This document shows positions 7,911 to 8,938 of a stretch of DNA of 8,938 nucleotides, one piece after another. Each line of letters begins with the position of its first letter. Positions within the stretch are counted from its first letter, which is position 1. The notes beneath the pieces were generated by a model that worked only from the letters and a program-made list of their open reading frames with translations, was not told the DNA's origin and ran no database searches. The translations under genes and the position numbers were made by a program. The stretch comes from Sedimentisphaerales bacterium (GTDB lineage: Bacteria; Planctomycetota; Phycisphaerae; Sedimentisphaerales; SM23-30): contig DAOWIP010000042.1 of the NCBI GenBank assembly GCA_030640865.1, positions 1 through 8,938 on the forward strand, read 5' to 3'.

Positions 7911-7912
7911 AA

Positions 7913-8938
7913 TCAAATTTTCTCCAAGGCCTGTTTCAGGTCTGCGATTAAGGTTTCCGTTTTTTCTATACCCGCCGAAAGCCGGACCGTATTCTTCTTA
8001 ACGCCGAAACTCGTACGCCGCTCTTCCGGCATATATAACATAGTAGTCAGATATGGGATACAGATAAGCGTCTCTGTCGCTCCCAGACTGACCGCGTGAA
8101 TAACAACTTTCAGGTTGTGGATAAATTTTTTGGCGTCTTCCTGGTTATCCTTTATGTCGAAGGCCAACACTCCGCCGAACCCGTCGGTCATCTGTCGGCA
8201 GGCGATTTCATAGCCGGGATCGGTTTTGAGGCCCGGATAGCATATTCGGCTGATATTAGGATGATCGACCAGAAACTCAGCCATAGCCTGGGCGTTGGCC
8301 GACATTTTTTCCGCTCTCAGTTCGAAGGTTTTCAGGCCACGTTCCAGCAGTGAAGCAGAATAAGCATCGAGCGTAGTACCGATTGCCTGTCGCGTGAACC
8401 ATAAGCTGTCATAATGTTCTTTGGAACCGGCGATGGCACCGGCCATCAGGTCATTGTGTCCGCCCAGGCCTTTGGTAGCACTGTGCACAACCAGATCAGC
8501 ACCCAACGACAGGGGCTTTTGGTGATACGGAGTGGCAAAGGTATTATCCACTATAAGCATTGCGCCAACCTTGTCGGCTATCTTGCGTAAAGCGGCAATA
8601 TCAACAATCTTGCACATTGGATTACTGGGCGTCTCGAGGAAAATCATTTTTGTATTGCTTTTAATATAACTTTCAATTTCATCGCTTTTCCGGGCATCCA
8701 GCCAGGTTATCTCCACGCCCAGCCTTTCCAGGATAAGCGACACCTTATAATGGGCGCCATAGATGTCATGAAAGAGAATCAGGTGGTCGCCCGCGCTCAG
8801 ATAAGTCAGATAAACCATCGTACACGCGGCCATACCGGTAGTACAGACAACACAGTCAGTGGCCTCTTCCATAGCGGCTATTTCTTTCTCTACCGCCCGT
8901 ACCGTCGGGTTATCGTCTCGGTGGTAAGTATAGCCGTC
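7913..8938 (-). CDS. PLP-dependent Cys/Met metabolism enzyme (cystathionine gamma-synthase/lyase family), N-terminus cut by window
   Basis: The frame is open to the window edge and the visible part is 342 residues; some 40-60 N-terminal residues are missing. An internal ATG at 8872 is not the start, because the 22 residues before it carry the family motif [22 protein letters not shown]. Fold-type I PLP enzymes of this family act on homoserine esters, cystathionine, homocysteine or methionine in transsulfuration. Seen in order (numbering from the window edge): TGMAACTM near 34-41 at the cofactor phosphate site, DIYGAHYK near 58-65 with the Tyr that stacks on PLP, DNTFATP at 131-137 whose Asp contacts the ring nitrogen, [11 protein letters not shown] at 153-163 with PLP-lysine 156 (codon 8471-8473), and TVRLSAGIE near 317-325 with the carboxylate-binding Arg. 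The loop that usually reads ETLI-x-HPA-x-MTH is here [12 protein letters not shown], so the exact reaction (gamma-synthase, lyase or sulfhydrylase) is not assignable. leuD follows immediately. Confidence 0.9.
   Translation of the reverse strand, partial: DGYTYHRDDNPTVRAVEKEIAAMEEATDCVVCTTGMAACTMVYLTYLSAGDHLILFHDIYGAHYKVSLILERLGVEITWLDARKSDEIESYIKSNTKMIFLETPSNPMCKIVDIAALRKIADKVGAMLIVDNTFATPYHQKPLSLGADLVVHSATKGLGGHNDLMAGAIAGSKEHYDSLWFTRQAIGTTLDAYSASLLERGLKTFELRAEKMSANAQAMAEFLVDHPNISRICYPGLKTDPGYEIACRQMTDGFGGVLAFDIKDNQEDAKKFIHNLKVVIHAVSLGATETLICIPYLTTMLYMPEERRTSFGVKKNTVRLSAGIEKTETLIADLKQALEKI

Noticed and set aside
7419..8099. 226-residue + strand ORF opposite leuD and the PLP enzyme
   Set aside because: It runs across two well-supported genes on the other strand and shows no domain; it is a shadow frame.

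Overview
The window reads as ordinary chromosomal DNA from a Gram-negative (diderm) bacterium. The clearest sign is a tripartite efflux pump that needs an outer membrane, including a TolC-type protein with a lipoprotein signal. Base composition looks balanced and similar across the genes, with no obvious foreign island. The style of the adaptor and transporter genes would fit an environmental lineage such as Planctomycetota, but this is an impression and cannot be settled from the sequence. No tRNA, rRNA, CRISPR array, insertion sequence or phage gene was seen.

Left half, + strand (1-4033): a four-gene MacA-MacB-TolC type export operon. The window opens inside the gene for the periplasmic adaptor. 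Three bases later comes a separate ABC ATPase of the MacB/LolD type. Its end overlaps the start of a MacB-type permease. A TolC-family outer-membrane factor follows after a short gap. Together these would form a pump that uses ATP at the inner membrane to push a substrate (drug, peptide, lipid or siderophore; not determinable here) from the periplasm out of the cell. Two junctions stand out. The ATPase/permease overlap holds a run of seven G, and the permease has only TTG start candidates. The permease/TolC junction is a perfect-phase array of seven 8-bp repeats that also supplies the possible TolC start codons.

Middle (4034-4154): a 121-bp gap between convergent operons, with a weak hairpin that could serve as a shared terminator.

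Right half, - strand (8938-4155): a biosynthetic run transcribed right to left. It begins with a PLP-dependent enzyme of the cystathionine gamma-synthase/lyase family whose N-terminus lies off the window. It is tightly followed by leuD (isopropylmalate isomerase small subunit), then after about 77 bp by a complete carB (carbamoyl-phosphate synthase large subunit). These concern sulfur amino acid, branched-chain amino acid and pyrimidine/arginine metabolism. No leuC or carA is visible.

I do not see a wholly new system. The best leads are the possible frameshift fusion of ATPase and permease, the octamer array at the TolC start, and the non-canonical C-terminal loop of the PLP enzyme.
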